Source of the DNA: a virus
Reading direction: 5' to 3' (one strand)
IMG/VR virus record: IMGVR_UViG_3300046721_000546
Span: 1-49,986 of that record
Length of the DNA stretch: 49,986 nucleotides
This document shows, one piece after another, positions 1 to 7,185 of the stretch. The notes beneath the pieces are model-generated. The model ran no database searches and was not told where the DNA came from. It saw only the letters and a program-made list of their open reading frames with translations. Position 1 is the stretch's first letter, and each line of letters opens with the position of its first letter. The translations under genes and the position numbers were made by a program.

Positions 1-1176
1 GACGATCCGCAGACCCGGGCGCGTCTCGCCGCCGCGTCGACCGTCGCCGCGATCGAGAAGCTGGTTCGCTCCGACCGTCAGCACGCGCGTGAGGCCGATG
101 CCTGGGACCCGAACCCATGGCTGTTGAACACGCCGAGCGGGATCGTCAACCTGGAGACCGGCGAAATCGGCCCGCACGATCCAGCCTGCCTGATGACCAA
201 ATGCACGGGCGTGGCGCCAGCCTGGGTGGGCGAGCGGCCAGATCCGCTGGCGGACTATTGCCCGAAATGGACCGAGTTCCTGGCCCGCGTGACCGGTGGC
301 GATCCTGAACTCCAGGCTTACCTGAAACGCGTGGCGGGATACTGGCTGACCGGCCTGACCCGAGAGCATGCCATGTGGTTTTTCTACGGCACAGGTCGCA
401 ACGGCAAAGGCGTGTTCCTGAACACGCTGACACGCATCATGGGCGACTACGCGATGGTCGCTTCGCCCGACACGTTCACCGCCGATGGTCATAACAAGCA
501 CCTGACGGTCCTGGCCCGCCTGCAAGGCGCCCGGCTGGTCGTGTCGCAGGAGACCGAGGAGGGCGTGCCGTGGGCCGAGGCACGCATCAAAGCAGTGACC
601 GGGGGCGATCCGATCACCGCCAACTTCATGCACCGCGACTCGTTCACGTTCATGCCGCAGTTCAAGTTGGGCATCAGCGGCAATCACAAGCCGGGGCTGA
701 AATCGGTCGATCAGGCGATCCGCGCCCGGTTCAACCTGGTGCCGTTCACCGTGACGATCCCGCCCACCGAGCGCGATCCGGGGTTGTCGGAAAAGCTATG
801 GGCCGAGGCGCCTGGCATCCTCGCCTGGGCCATGGAGGGATGTTGGGACTGGCGGCACACGCGGCTGGCGCCGCCGCCCAAGGTGACTGAGGCGACCGAG
901 GAGTATTTCGACCAGGAGGACGCCACCAGCCTGTGGATCAAGGATTGCTGCGAGACAGACAGGTCCTACGAGTGTCTCAGCGGCGCGCTGTTCAAATCAT
1001 GGACCGCCTGGGCGATCAAGGCCGGCGAGAAAACCGGGTCGCATAAAGCGTTTAGCCGAACCCTGGAGCGGAATGGGTTCAACGGCGGCAGGCACTCCGA
1101 ATCCGGCAGAATGGTCGACGGCATCCGGCTCGTGGTCGATCCGTCCTGGCACGAACCACCCGGCGACAGAGAGTAG
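1..1176 (+). CDS. P4/D5-type primase-helicase, C-terminal part (5' end outside window)
   Basis: The reading frame is open from base 1, so the gene starts outside the window; 391 residues are visible. It looks like the D5_N plus superfamily-3 helicase half of phage/plasmid P4-family primases, which unwind and prime DNA at the replication origin. The D5_N-like signature WDPNPWLLNTPSG lies around bases 103-141. The Walker A motif GTGRNGKG is at 388-411, a Walker B-like strand RLVVSQET at about 532-555, and the sensor motif GISGNHKP at 670-693. The order and spacing are those of SF3 helicases. A small C-terminal domain follows from about base 900. A block of short direct repeats lies directly downstream, which fits a replication role. 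The TTG at 124 is not the start, because the conserved domain runs through it. Confidence 0.9.
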   Translation, partial: DDPQTRARLAAASTVAAIEKLVRSDRQHAREADAWDPNPWLLNTPSGIVNLETGEIGPHDPACLMTKCTGVAPAWVGERPDPLADYCPKWTEFLARVTGGDPELQAYLKRVAGYWLTGLTREHAMWFFYGTGRNGKGVFLNTLTRIMGDYAMVASPDTFTADGHNKHLTVLARLQGARLVVSQETEEGVPWAEARIKAVTGGDPITANFMHRDSFTFMPQFKLGISGNHKPGLKSVDQAIRARFNLVPFTVTIPPTERDPGLSEKLWAEAPGILAWAMEGCWDWRHTRLAPPPKVTEATEEYFDQEDATSLWIKDCCETDRSYECLSGALFKSWTAWAIKAGEKTGSHKAFSRTLERNGFNGGRHSESGRMVDGIRLVVDPSWHEPPGDRE

Positions 1177-1200
1177 CATAAAACTATCAAATGGCAATTA

Positions 1201-1422
1201 CTGACGCACCTGACGGGTTGTGCATTTAATGCGTGTGCCCACACAGGCGCGTAAGGGATATGCGTCAGATGCGTCAGATGCGTCAGAACCCGCCCTACGT
1301 ATGCCTTTCCCTGGACGCATTAACCAAACAATCCGTCAGATGCGTCAGAAATGCCGAAAACCGGCTAAATCCGGCCATTTTTAGCTTAGTGTTTGCGTCA
1401 GCCGATGCGTCAGGATCATCAG
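1201..1422. repeat. Iteron-like block of 9-bp repeats (consensus ATGCGTCAG)
   Basis: Three perfect tandem copies of ATGCGTCAG lie at 1260-1268, 1269-1277 and 1278-1286. A second pair is at 1331-1339 (one mismatch, ATCCGTCAG) and 1340-1348. Further copies are at 1394-1401 (8 of 9 bp), 1405-1413 and a decayed 1414-1422. An inverted copy (CTGACGCA) is at 1201-1208. The stretch 1177-1491 holds no other gene I can support and is locally AT-rich around 1370-1440. Iterons beside a replication gene usually bind a Rep protein or primase; an origin or copy-control role is inferred from position. Confidence 0.7.
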
Positions 1423-1491
1423 GAATAATTGATAAAGGATAATACCACTTCCTCGCTTGCCGGGGCGACCCGTAACGTCCTACGGTGGCCC

Positions 1492-1713
1492 ATGCCCCAG
1501 ACACGCCCGGCGCCACCGGACACGACCGACATCGACCGGCGCAACGTCGACACGATCGCCGACCACACCGCCACCATGGACAACAAAGCGGCCTTCGCGC
1601 TGATCACCCAGACCCTGACGGACGCGGGCTACCGGGGTGTCCACCTGAAGGAAATGCGCGACCGCGTGTGGCTTGAGCGCAAGCGGCTGATCCGCATCGC
1701 CAGGCGGGCCTGA
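1492..1713 (+). CDS. Small hypothetical protein
   Basis: A 73-residue protein if started at the ATG at 1492. A TTG at 1429 would add 21 residues and has a weak AGGA upstream, and an internal ATG at 1576 is also possible. Third codon positions are strongly GC-rich from 1492 onward, which supports coding. The C-terminal half (from about 1576) is likely helical and basic at the end (KRLIRIARR). It is the first of a chain of tiny genes leading to 3637. No family recognised. Confidence 0.55.
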   Translation: MPQTRPAPPDTTDIDRRNVDTIADHTATMDNKAAFALITQTLTDAGYRGVHLKEMRDRVWLERKRLIRIARRA

Positions 1714-1716
1714 CCC

Positions 1717-1917
1717 ATGGCCACACGCCTACGCGATCTCCACGTCTGGCTGGAACCAGCCGCGTTCGCGCGCCTCGTCGCCGCCGCCGAGGTCGACCAC
1801 CGCTCGCCGGCCAACCTCGCTCGCGCGCTGATCCTGCGCGGCCTCGGCGAGCCGCCGATCATCGTCCACGCCAAACCGCCGAAACCGCGTCCGATCGCCC
1901 GTGGAGGGGCCAGATGA
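1717..1917 (+). CDS. Small hypothetical protein, possibly ribbon-helix-helix-like
   Basis: 66 residues, ATG start 3 nt after the previous stop. The order (RLRDLHVWLEPAAFARL, then a helix rich in Ala/Leu) loosely recalls a short beta-strand plus two helices, as in Arc/MetJ-type repressors. The match is too weak to call a DNA-binding protein firmly. Its stop overlaps the next start (ATGA at 1914-1917), indicating translational coupling. Confidence 0.6.
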   Translation: MATRLRDLHVWLEPAAFARLVAAAEVDHRSPANLARALILRGLGEPPIIVHAKPPKPRPIARGGAR

Positions 1918-2162
1918 TCAAAGACGACCGGGTGAGACTCACCCTCGCAGCCGCCGAGAGGTTTCCCGACCTGGGCACGCGGCTGGGCACCGTGGCTTAC
2001 GTCGCGAACAGCTGGGCCGGCGTTGACTGGGACGGCAAGCCGGAGCGGACGCTGCTGCCAATCCGGTCCCTGGAGGCGCTGGGGACGGTCTGGACCGGTC
2101 AAGGCATGAGAGAGCCGCCCGAGCCGTCGCCGTCTGTAGCCCCCGTCCAGGCCCCGCCATGA
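1914..2162 (+). CDS. Small hypothetical protein
   Basis: 82 residues. The ATG overlaps the previous stop by 4 nt, and its own stop overlaps the next ATG at 2159. The central part (residues about 21-50, LGTVAYVANSWAGVDWDGKP) reads like a small beta-barrel/KOW- or SH3-like segment. The last 20 residues are Pro-rich and probably disordered. No function can be assigned. Confidence 0.6.
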   Translation: MIKDDRVRLTLAAAERFPDLGTRLGTVAYVANSWAGVDWDGKPERTLLPIRSLEALGTVWTGQGMREPPEPSPSVAPVQAPP

Positions 2163-2449
2163 CCACGCTCAACGTCATGCTCTGGCTGGCGGTCGTGGCC
2201 AACCTCGTCTGCATGGCCTGGAACATCAGCCGCGCGCGGGCCTACTACCGCGCGGTGGAGGCGACCGCGAAAGAGCGCGCTGAATTGCTGGTCAAGGTCA
2301 ACGCCGCGCTGGCGATGCCGCGCCCACGGATGCCGACGCTTCAGGCGACCTCGCCGGTCGCCGGAATGCCGGGCTGGACCCTCCAGCCACCGGACGGCCA
2401 GGCGACGATGAGCGGCACGACGATCCGCGCCCGCGGATCGCCCGGGTGA
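2159..2449 (+). CDS. Small single-pass membrane protein
   Basis: 96 residues with one hydrophobic N-terminal segment (residues about 5-22, VMLWLAVVANLVCMAW). A basic, helical region follows (SRARAYYRAVEATAKERAELL), then a Pro/Gly-rich tail, which suggests an inner-membrane anchor with the tail in the cytoplasm. It is coupled to both neighbours by 4-nt overlaps (2159-2162 and 2446-2449). Function unknown. Confidence 0.6.
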   Translation: MTTLNVMLWLAVVANLVCMAWNISRARAYYRAVEATAKERAELLVKVNAALAMPRPRMPTLQATSPVAGMPGWTLQPPDGQATMSGTTIRARGSPG

Positions 2450-2637
2450 CGCGGCCCGCCTCGTCAGGCTTCCGGGTGCTGCCAGGGACCGGCGAATCCT
2501 GGTGGGTATGGCGGGCCGGGCGGGTCGTCTGTGGGCCGTTCACGGCTCATGAGAGCGCGCTGGCGACGGCGTGGCATCTGGACGATGGGGCGGCGGAAAT
2601 GCCCGATGCGCGGCCGGAAGGGGGCGACCGAGAATAA
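2446..2637 (+). CDS. Small hypothetical protein
   Basis: 63 residues from a GTG overlapping the previous stop. It contains a Trp-rich core (residues about 8-33, GFRVLPGTGESWWVWRAGR, then VCGPF) that resembles a small beta-sheet module, followed by an acidic helix. No family recognised. Confidence 0.55.
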   Translation: MTRPASSGFRVLPGTGESWWVWRAGRVVCGPFTAHESALATAWHLDDGAAEMPDARPEGGDRE

Positions 2638-2714
2638 TGGTTGATGTCGTCGTTTTGTCGTTGACAGGATCGATTGTGGTCGTCATTATGCCGACATCGA
2701 GACAGGAGATGGAC

Positions 2715-2930
2715 ATGACGAAGACCTACCCCGCGATCCTCAACGGCCAGCGGACGACAGCGAAGAAAGTGCTGGGCCAGTGGCTGGTGGGCGGTGACTA
2801 CACCCAGGCCGGCGACGTTGTTTCGATCGCCTGCAAGGTGTGGCGCTCCGACCGGATCGGCTGGCACACGCTGAAGGGCTGCCGCCTGGTGTTCTCGGAC
2901 TTCGCGTCCGCCGACGAACTGGAGGGCTGA
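2715..2930 (+). CDS. Small hypothetical protein
   Basis: 71 residues. I chose the ATG at 2715 because AGGAG (2704-2708) sits 6 nt upstream; the ATG at 2709 touches that site, and longer extensions read through the previous gene. The sequence is a compact mix of beta segments (YPAILNGQRTTAKKVLGQWL, then GDVVSIACKVWRSD) with no motif I recognise. The frame immediately after its stop leads to another small gene 3 nt downstream. Confidence 0.6.
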   Translation: MTKTYPAILNGQRTTAKKVLGQWLVGGDYTQAGDVVSIACKVWRSDRIGWHTLKGCRLVFSDFASADELEG

Positions 2931-2933
2931 GAG

Positions 2934-3206
2934 ATGCGATTCACTTACGTCCGCCACAATCCCCGCCTGGTCGAGGTCCGCGCCGATGGCTGTCACGCGG
3001 GCTGGCTCGAACAGAAGACCCGCAAGCCCGCCGGGCTCCTCGGCGCGAAGCGTTACGGCTACTGGACCGGCATCGTGGCCGGGCTCGACGTGAGCGTGAT
3101 CGGCTCGCTGACCAGGGCCATGGACACGCTCGACCGCGCCGCCTGGAACGCCGTCACGGTGTGCGAGAGCCACTACGGCGCCGACGACAACCGGCTGGAG
3201 GGCTGA
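2934..3206 (+). CDS. Small hypothetical protein
   Basis: 90 residues, with GGAGGG about 7 nt upstream of the ATG. It has an N-terminal beta-rich half (residues 1-30) and a later helical half (residues 50-80). It belongs to the same tight cluster of accessory genes. No recognised family. Confidence 0.6.
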   Translation: MRFTYVRHNPRLVEVRADGCHAGWLEQKTRKPAGLLGAKRYGYWTGIVAGLDVSVIGSLTRAMDTLDRAAWNAVTVCESHYGADDNRLEG

Positions 3207-3209
3207 GAC

Positions 3210-3407
3210 ATGGCGCTTCACCGCCGCTCATGGACGACCAAACCCGACAAGGCTCTGGTCTGCGAAACACTGGAGCAGGCCGATCTGCTGGCCCGCGCGA
3301 TGCTTCCCCTGGACCAATACAGGCACATGCACCTGACCTACGCGCACAGCCAGGGCGGCTTCGTGATCTTCAACGAAGCGGGCACCAAGATGGTGGCCGA
3401 CCGATGA
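3210..3407 (+). CDS. Small hypothetical protein
   Basis: 65 residues, ATG start 3 nt after the previous stop, with a GGAGGG site about 8 nt upstream. The layout is a beta-hairpin-like N-terminus, a central helix (ETLEQADLLARAML), then a beta strand (GGFVIFNEAGTKMV). Its stop overlaps the ATG of the helix-turn-helix gene (3404-3407). No family recognised. Confidence 0.6.
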   Translation: MALHRRSWTTKPDKALVCETLEQADLLARAMLPLDQYRHMHLTYAHSQGGFVIFNEAGTKMVADR

Positions 3408-3637
3408 CGCCCGACCGGTTCGCCGCCGCCCTCGACCAGCTTGGCTGGACGCAGAGGCACCTGGCGCGGCTGCTGCGGTGCGACACGAATATGCCGGGAC
3501 GATGGGCGAAGGGGGCCACGATCCCGCCCACCATCGCGGCGTGGCTGGAGCGGCTGGTGGGAGCGCACCATGGCAACCCGGCGCCGGAGGACTGGCGGGC
3601 ACGCGCGCAACCGACAACGCCAACCCGCCACCGTTAG
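3404..3637 (+). CDS. XRE/Cro-like helix-turn-helix protein
   Basis: 77 residues. The ATG at 3404 overlaps the previous stop by 4 nt; the much longer open frame upstream (from 2840) is an overlap artefact. Residues 1-51 have the layout of a phage Cro/CI-type HTH: a first helix (DRFAAALDQLGW), TQRHLARLL as the positioning helix, then a turn and the recognition helix NMPGRWAKG, ending in IAAWLERL. Such proteins are usually DNA-binding repressors or transcription switches. The gene lies directly before a non-coding region holding a perfect inverted repeat (3696-3724), a plausible operator for it. The C-terminal tail is disordered. Confidence 0.75.
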   Translation: MTPDRFAAALDQLGWTQRHLARLLRCDTNMPGRWAKGATIPPTIAAWLERLVGAHHGNPAPEDWRARAQPTTPTRHR

Positions 3638-3979
3638 AGAAAACCCCACGAAACTCGACCACGAAACTCGACCTGGTATAGGGGATTAACCGGTTTGACA
3701 AAAAAGATGTGACATTTTTTGTCACCCCAGACAAATCTACCACACCCCTCCGCGGATAAAACACCCCACATTATCAACGCACTACGCGTGTTAGTCTGCC
3801 TCACGTGGTTTGCGTGGTTTACTCAGTCGTGACCGCTGAATTATCGGCCTTTTTCTCCCCCTTTTATTCCCGCTCTAACAGTTAGAATTATCCCTAACAG
3901 GGTCGTACGCGCCCGCGCAGGCGGATGACGCCCGCGCCTGATGTGTTAATCTGGCCACGCACACAGGAGGACCCCCATC
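3638..3979. promoter_or_regulatory. Non-coding regulatory region between early and middle/late genes
   Basis: This 342-bp stretch contains no convincing gene on either strand and is clearly more AT-rich than its surroundings. It holds a 13-bp tandem direct repeat (3648-3660 and 3661-3673). It also holds a perfect 10-bp inverted repeat at 3696-3724, overlapping a TTGACA (3695-3700), a short direct repeat CGTGGTTT (3804-3811 and 3813-3820), and the palindrome CTAACAGTTAG (3875-3885) with a related CCTAACAG at 3893-3900. No clean -35/-10 pair is visible. A promoter/operator region is the simplest reading. Confidence 0.55.
3696..3724. promoter_or_regulatory. Perfect 10-bp inverted repeat, candidate operator
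   Basis: TGACAAAAAA (3696-3705) and TTTTTTGTCA (3715-3724) are exact reverse complements separated by 9 bp. The symmetry and AT-rich half-sites resemble a dimer-binding operator. The adjacent HTH gene (3404-3637) is the obvious candidate binder. An intrinsic terminator is less likely because the stem is mostly A:T. Confidence 0.5.
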
Positions 3980-4321
3980 ATGCCGTTCGACGGATTCCCC
4001 CCCGGGCTACTCTCGGATCTCGCCGCCCTGAAGGTCGCCCTGGCCGGCGTCAGGACCGGCTGGCGGACTGGCGCCCTCGGCATCGAGGGCAAACACTGCG
4101 CGCTGGGCTGGCTGCTGCACGCCGCCGATGGCAACGCGAAGATCGCCACCCGCCTCGCCGTCGACTACGTCTGGCCCGCGCTGCCCGAGAGCGCTCGCAA
4201 GGGCAAGGACACCCGGATCGAGGCGATCTACCGCTACAACGACCACTGGGGCCACGCGAACACGATCAAGGTGTTCGACCGCGCCGTCGAACTGGCCGAG
4301 GCGAAGGCTGGCGGTGTCTGA
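3980..4321 (+). CDS. DUF6197-like protein
   Basis: 113 residues with a strong AGGAGG site at about 3966-3971. The central pattern is a small residue/charged turn, then HCALGWLLHAADGN, two helices, and a C-terminal YNDHWGHANTIKVFDRAVELA. It resembles DUF6197-type proteins, small helical proteins of unknown function found in phages and bacteria. I recognise the pattern but cannot check it. It is the first gene after the regulatory region and overlaps the start of the sigma-like gene by 8 nt. Confidence 0.6.
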   Translation: MPFDGFPPGLLSDLAALKVALAGVRTGWRTGALGIEGKHCALGWLLHAADGNAKIATRLAVDYVWPALPESARKGKDTRIEAIYRYNDHWGHANTIKVFDRAVELAEAKAGGV

Positions 4322-5084
4322 CATCGAGGACGCGCTGATCTGGCGCCTCGATGTGCGCCAGGCCGCGCGTCAGCTCAAACCGCGCGAGCGGGGCATGCTC
4401 ACCCGCTTCGTCCGGGGGGACACCGCCACTGACATCGCCCGCGCTGACGGCCTGAGCCGGGAGAGGGTCGGCCAGATCCTCGCCACCGCCGGCCACCGCC
4501 TGCGCCACGCCCTGCGCTCGCCGCCGGGCTTCGACCGCCCGGCCTTCCTGGATCACATGGCCCGCCTGCTCGAGGCCCGACGCATCCAGCGCGAGCAAGA
4601 GGCGCAATGGGAAGCCGCCCGCGAGGCGCGCGAACGCGAAGCCGAACGCTACTCCGAGGAACGCCGGTTCCAGCGCGACCTCGACGCGATGCGCGCCCTG
4701 ATCGAGCGCGAGGGGCCAGCGAAATGGATCGTGCCCGCGGAGGCGGAAATCGAGGTCGACGCCATGCTGGCCTTCGCCTCGGCCCTGGCGTCGAAACCGC
4801 CCCCCCCCAAGCCCAAGCCGCCCGAGTGGCTGCGCCTGCTCTACATCCCCGAATCGGATCGCGCCGACCAACAGAAGCGCAGTCTCGCGCTTCTTCTTGA
4901 GCAGGAATTCATCCGCCGCGGCGCCGGCCCGCTCATCCCCACCAATCCCGACGCCGCCGAGCAACTCGCCAGTCTCAGTCCCGAAGATCGCGCGATGGCG
5001 AAATACAACTGGTACGCGGTCAACCTCGACGCCATGTTCAGTAAGTTCCCCCCCTACCCGGGCAAGGTCTACTTCGATCCTTGA
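4314..5084 (+). CDS. Sigma-70 region-4-like DNA-binding protein
   Basis: 256 residues from the GTG at 4314, which overlaps the previous stop and follows a purine-rich site; longer upstream extensions only shadow the previous gene. Residues about 21-66 match sigma-70 region 4: LKPRERGMLTRFVRGDTA, then IARADGLSRERVGQI, then a helix ending in LRHAL. In sigma factors this domain reads the -35 box and touches RNA polymerase. The rest is a charged coiled-coil-like stretch (about 85-150), a Pro/Lys linker (about 161-171) and a C-terminal domain I do not recognise. No region 2 is visible, so it is not a complete sigma factor. A late-gene activator or RNA-polymerase-binding adaptor is plausible; this is inference. 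Confidence 0.7.
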   Translation: MSDIEDALIWRLDVRQAARQLKPRERGMLTRFVRGDTATDIARADGLSRERVGQILATAGHRLRHALRSPPGFDRPAFLDHMARLLEARRIQREQEAQWEAAREAREREAERYSEERRFQRDLDAMRALIEREGPAKWIVPAEAEIEVDAMLAFASALASKPPPPKPKPPEWLRLLYIPESDRADQQKRSLALLLEQEFIRRGAGPLIPTNPDAAEQLASLSPEDRAMAKYNWYAVNLDAMFSKFPPYPGKVYFDP

Positions 5085-5099
5085 CATCCCGTTGATGTC
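5083..5099. promoter_or_regulatory. Short inverted repeat between two transcription-factor genes
   Basis: GACATC (5083-5088) and GATGTC (5094-5099) are exact inverted copies with a 5-bp spacer, overlapping the sigma-like gene's stop and a TTGACA (5081-5086). No matching -10 box is seen 17 bp downstream. It may be a small operator or nothing. Confidence 0.25.
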
Positions 5100-5116
5100 G
5101 CGCGAAATCCCAAGCC

Positions 5117-5659
5117 GTGGGACTACCAAAACCACAGGGATCGGTTCCCAATCGGGACACCGGGGCCTGCGGTAGCCATTCAAAATCCATACAATGGCTC
5201 TGCATATGGACCCGACCAAATCAAGAGCAAATCGCTCGCGAACAACTGGAAAACCAAGGTTTTCCGGTGTTCCTGCCCATGCTTGAGCGCCGCCTGCCAA
5301 AGAACCAGGCTCGTATCGAGCCATTGTTCGCGCGTTATTGTTTCAGCCGCCCCGTCGAGGGACGATGGGCGCCGATGCGTTCCACCCGCGGCGTGGCCGA
5401 TGTCCTGCGCGATCCCGCCGGTCAGCCCTACTGGCTTTCCCAAAACACCATTGACGACCTCATGGCACGCCTCGCCGTCGAGCCTGTCCGTCTCCCGTCC
5501 TACGCCCCCGGCACCCGCCTCCGCGTCCTGGATGGCCCGCTGGCCACCTTCACGGGCACCGTGGTAGCTGACGCCGGAGAACGCGTCCGCCTCCTCCACA
5601 GCCTGTTCGGACGCGCCACCGAGAAGTGGTACCAGCCAGAAGACGTGGAAGCAGCGTGA
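5117..5659 (+). CDS. NusG/RfaH-like transcription elongation factor
   Basis: 180 residues from a GTG; no better in-frame start exists. The first 25 residues look non-conserved and the translation start is uncertain. Residues about 27-118 read as an NGN domain: WLCIWTRPNQEQIAREQLEN, then QGFPVFLPMLERR and EPLFARYCF. That order is typical of RfaH-class proteins, which bind RNA polymerase and suppress pausing and termination. Residues about 129-175 form a KOW-like module (PGTRLRVLDGPLATFTGTVV). Placed between a sigma-like gene and the 44-kb rightward structural block, it is a good candidate for an antiterminator of that transcript, though this cannot be shown from sequence. Confidence 0.8.
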   Translation: MGLPKPQGSVPNRDTGACGSHSKSIQWLCIWTRPNQEQIAREQLENQGFPVFLPMLERRLPKNQARIEPLFARYCFSRPVEGRWAPMRSTRGVADVLRDPAGQPYWLSQNTIDDLMARLAVEPVRLPSYAPGTRLRVLDGPLATFTGTVVADAGERVRLLHSLFGRATEKWYQPEDVEAA

Positions 5660-5660
5660 A

Positions 5661-5846
5661 ATGATCGGACGCTGCCAATACTGCGAATACTTCATGGACA
5701 GAGACCCCGACCCCTGTGAATGCCACCGCCATCCGCCGGTCATTCTGCCCGGCCCGGTCTCCGCGTGGCCCAACTGCGAGCCAGACGACTTCTGCGGCGA
5801 ATACGCCCAGACCGCCAATATGACTGAACGCATCAGAGGAGCCTGA
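5661..5846 (+). CDS. Cys-rich small protein, probable zinc ribbon
   Basis: 61 residues. The cysteines (C5-x2-C8, C19/C21 and C45 in DDFCGEY) form a compact metal-site pattern of a type seen in many phage mini-proteins, where CxxC is followed by a Cys/Arg/His cluster and a final WP...D[DW][FW]CGE[FY]. It probably binds zinc. The function of such proteins is unknown. It sits one base after the RfaH-like gene's stop. Confidence 0.65.
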   Translation: MIGRCQYCEYFMDRDPDPCECHRHPPVILPGPVSAWPNCEPDDFCGEYAQTANMTERIRGA

Positions 5847-5849
5847 CAC

Positions 5850-6296
5850 ATGGCCCTACCCCCGGCACCACCCGGCGGACCCCCAGGCGGCGGCATGCCA
5901 CCGGGCATGGGAGCAACCGACCCAAGCGCGGGCGGCGCCCCACCACCCGATGATGACGCCGGGAGCCCGGAGGACAACGTCATCCTGACCATCGCCCGCG
6001 ACCCCGAGGGCGGTGGATACCTCGTCTACTCCGGCGACGAACCCGAGGACGGCGGCGAGGACATGTCCGCCGATGACGCCGATGCCATGGGACCAGCGGG
6101 CGGCGCGCCATCCAACCAACCCCAGACCGCGGGCAGCGTCGGCGAGGCCCTCAAGATCGCCATGAACATTCTCCAGCAAGACGAACAATCCGGCGGCGGC
6201 GGCGCCGAGGCAGCCTTCGCATCCGGGTTTGGTGGCCCTCAAGGAGCCACGCCAGCGGGCAACGGCGGCAGCCCGGCGGCACAGAAGTTCGCCTGA
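5850..6296 (+). CDS. Pro/Gly-rich acidic protein with EAAFxxGF motif
   Basis: 148 residues. The first 35 are Pro/Gly-rich, followed by a short folded-looking part (NVILTIARDPEGGGYLVYSG, residues about 43-62), an acidic linker, a helix (VGEALKIAMNIL) and the motif AEAAFASGF near the C-terminus (bases 6204-6230). The same EAAFxxGF motif occurs at both ends of the scaffold-like protein (14362-15216), suggesting a head-assembly role. No enzyme motif is visible. Confidence 0.6.
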   Translation: MALPPAPPGGPPGGGMPPGMGATDPSAGGAPPPDDDAGSPEDNVILTIARDPEGGGYLVYSGDEPEDGGEDMSADDADAMGPAGGAPSNQPQTAGSVGEALKIAMNILQQDEQSGGGGAEAAFASGFGGPQGATPAGNGGSPAAQKFA

Positions 6297-6445
6297 TGAT
6301 GGGCGGCTCGCCACCACCCAGGATCGGGAAAACCACGGGGAAGCCCATGCCGAAGGCCGATAAGCCCGGCAAGCTGCCAGCACGTAAGAAACCCAAAGCG
6401 AAACCACGCGTTGCACCCGGACTGATCAACTCAACGGAGTACTGA
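6296..6445 (+). CDS. 49-residue basic protein
   Basis: The ATG at 6296 overlaps the previous stop by one base (TGATG); a second ATG follows at once. The protein is Lys/Pro-rich (about 12 Lys in 49 residues) and ends in APGLINSTEY. It is likely disordered and nucleic-acid-binding. Its end carries the Leu-Ile-Asn motif seen in several virion proteins of this phage. Coding is supported by the tight overlap and by the next start 2 bases after its stop. Confidence 0.55.
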   Translation: MMGGSPPPRIGKTTGKPMPKADKPGKLPARKKPKAKPRVAPGLINSTEY

Positions 6446-6446
6446 C

Positions 6447-6614
6447 ATGTCTAAGGTCGAACAAATCGCCACCATCCTCGGCAACGCGAGATCAGCCGGC
6501 GGCATGACAGACGAACAAATCGCCGCCAATATCGTCGCCGAACTGAAACTCGTGGACGACGCACCCAAACACGCCGAACCCGCGCACAACACCAAGGCGG
6601 ATAATAAAAAGTGA
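6447..6614 (+). CDS. Small helical protein, paralogue of the next gene
   Basis: 55 residues with a CGGAG site about 8 nt upstream. It has two helices, the second being TDEQIAANIVAELKL, which parallels WDDELVAAKILDLV in the following protein. It overlaps the GTG of that gene by 4 nt. It is a head/packaging-cluster mini-protein of unknown role. Confidence 0.55.
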   Translation: MSKVEQIATILGNARSAGGMTDEQIAANIVAELKLVDDAPKHAEPAHNTKADNKK

Positions 6615-6787
6615 GCCAAACCCTACTCCAACGCATTACCCACCTGATCGAGCAACAGCGCATCCAGGGCGGCTGGGACGATGAACTCGTCGCCGCCAAG
6701 ATCCTCGACCTCGTCAGGCGCGACGAACAAGCCGACAAGGTCACCCTGATCGAGGGCGACCCTCCCGAAACCGTGCAGGCGGTGTGA
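6611..6787 (+). CDS. Small helical protein, paralogue of the previous gene
   Basis: 58 residues from a GTG overlapping the previous stop (GTGA). It has the same helix pattern as its neighbour ([TW]D[DE]-x-[IL]-x-A). It may be a duplicated small adaptor. It lies directly before the terminase small subunit. Confidence 0.55.
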   Translation: MSQTLLQRITHLIEQQRIQGGWDDELVAAKILDLVRRDEQADKVTLIEGDPPETVQAV

Positions 6788-6790
6788 AAC

Positions 6791-7183
6791 TTGGGGCGAC
6801 CATCAAAATTCACCGAGGAACTGGCGAATGAGATTTGCCGCTTGCTGATCGAGGGCAAAAGCCTGCGCGATATCTGCTCCGACAAGGCGTTTCCCGATCG
6901 CCTAACGGTTATACGATGGAAGAACGAAAACGAATCGTTTCGTAGCCAGTATGTGCGCGCGAGAGACGATCAAGGCGACACTTATGCTGATTTAAGCTTG
7001 CACTCCGCGACGACGATTGAAGACGCCGCGAAGGCTCGTCTCGCTTATGACGCTTACAGATGGTACGCGGGTAAACTTAAGCCCGGCACCTACGGCGACA
7101 AGGTTCAACACGCCAACGCGGCGGGTGATGGAGACGTGACGATACAGGTCGTGAAGTTTAGTTCCAAGAGCAAAACGGAGTGA
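6791..7183 (+). CDS. terS: Terminase small subunit
   Basis: 130 residues from a TTG; no ATG or GTG fits the conserved N-terminus. The N-terminus GRPSKFTEELANEICRLLIE, followed by GKSLRDIC and TVIRWKNENESFRSQYVRAR, is the standard HTH region of the Sf6-gp1-like small-terminase family, which recognises the packaging site and loads DNA onto the large subunit. The middle (residues about 58-100) is the helical oligomerisation part, and the C-terminus is basic. It overlaps the next frame. Codon use here is less GC-biased than in neighbours. Confidence 0.9.
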   Translation: MGRPSKFTEELANEICRLLIEGKSLRDICSDKAFPDRLTVIRWKNENESFRSQYVRARDDQGDTYADLSLHSATTIEDAAKARLAYDAYRWYAGKLKPGTYGDKVQHANAAGDGDVTIQVVKFSSKSKTE

Positions 7184-7185
7184 CC

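Noticed and set aside
1233-1442. Plus-strand frame through the iterons
   Set aside because: The Arg-Gln-Met repeats come from reading the 9-bp repeats; no ribosome-binding site and low GC at third positions.
2840-3403. N-terminal extension of the HTH gene
   Set aside because: It is an out-of-phase Arg-rich reading of three real small genes; the ATG at 3404 fits the overlap pattern.
3696-3724. Intrinsic terminator at the inverted repeat
   Set aside because: The stem is nearly all A:T apart from two C:G pairs, so it would be weak; operator is the better reading.
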